From CG2-30-51-40 sp041753575 (GTDB lineage: Bacteria > Desulfobacterota > DSM-4660 > Desulfatiglandales > Desulfatiglandaceae), in contig JBGSUA010000154.1 of assembly GCA_041753575.1 (NCBI GenBank), positions 1 to 23,364 on the forward strand: a stretch of 23,364 nt of DNA, read 5' to 3'. The position numbers and the translations under genes are program-made. The notes beneath the pieces are model-generated. The model did not search any database and had not been told where the DNA came from. It saw only the letters and a list, made by a program, of their open reading frames with translations. This document shows positions 23,221-23,364 of the stretch, piece after piece (within the stretch, counting starts at the first letter, position 1; every line of letters starts with the position of its first letter).

Positions 23221-23364
23221 TGCATATTCGGAATTACACCTTCGGATAATTTGTGGGCCGAGTGAAGGAGTTTCCCGGCTATGAGGCACCGGGCTTAATC
23301 ATTGGAGGCTTTATGATTGACCTGGCCTATCGTCACTTGCCGGAAGGAGGGCTTTTAGATGTCC
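23220..23364 (+). pseudogene. FmdE-like gene start, interrupted by an in-frame TAA (3' partial)
   Basis: The ATG at 23220 overlaps the oxidoreductase stop (TGATG) and has GGAGG seven bases before it, a very good start site. The frame reads MHIRNYTFG, then TAA (23247-23249). The same frame continues as FVGRVKEFPGYEAPGLIIGG and FMIDLAYRHLPEGG to the window edge. That resembles the N-terminus of FmdE-type proteins (formylmethanofuran dehydrogenase subunit E family), which usually carry FHG..xPG; the His is Pro here. A single base change (for example GAA to TAA) would explain the stop. Alternatives are a GTG at 23253 or 23262 with no good ribosome-binding site, or the ATG at 23313, which has GGAGG upstream but loses the motif. 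The gene runs past the window. Confidence 0.6.

Noticed and set aside
23247..23249. Recoding of the in-frame stop in the FmdE-like gene
   Set aside because: The stop is TAA, which is not used for selenocysteine (TGA) or pyrrolysine (TAG), and no slippery site was seen.

Overview
This window is chromosomal DNA from an anaerobic bacterium, most likely a Desulfobacterota (deltaproteobacterial) lineage. That placement is inferred from gene content read by eye: an NtrC-type two-component pair, a split ADP-forming acyl-CoA synthetase, a DUF362 ferredoxin-like protein, a citramalate route to isoleucine, and a molybdopterin oxidoreductase linked to an FmdE-like gene. Dispersed hairpins ending in CCGGAATGAC fit as well. 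No rRNA, tRNA or CRISPR array was seen, and no intact mobile element.

Layout. 1-2483: a sigma-54 response regulator (5' end outside the window) and a membrane histidine kinase, convergent and overlapping by 52 bp. 2574-4935: a small exported protein with a strong terminator, and phosphoglucomutase. 5083-5899: an orphan ImmA/IrrE-type metallopeptidase behind a palindrome-rich promoter region. 6090-9374: HtpX protease and the two subunits of an ADP-forming acyl-CoA synthetase, which would conserve energy as ATP from acyl-CoA. 9375-10275: a decayed patch with a radC remnant, the C-terminal half of an AbiEii-type toxin and a possible insertion-sequence end. 10389-15408: tilS, then ilvE-mtnA, a short repeat cluster and a DUF362 4Fe-4S protein. 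15592-16491: an exported rhodanese with a 60-residue partner. 16505-19961: a branched-chain amino-acid operon, cimA-leuA, behind what looks like a complete ribosome-mediated attenuator. Its 34-codon leader peptide is rich in Leu and Ile. 20208-23364: an HxlR-type regulator, a molybdopterin oxidoreductase and the start of an FmdE-like gene.

Functional themes. CimA makes citramalate from pyruvate and acetyl-CoA for isoleucine. LeuA starts leucine synthesis, and IlvE carries out the last transamination of all three branched-chain amino acids; it may also serve the last step of methionine salvage, since it is co-transcribed with mtnA.

The points most worth a second look are: (a) the cimA-leuA attenuator with its unannotated leader peptide; (b) the last cluster, where the oxidoreductase appears to carry Glu at the usual metal-ligand position; (c) the FmdE-like gene after it, which has a perfect ribosome-binding site and a 1-base overlap with its neighbour but an in-frame TAA at its tenth codon.
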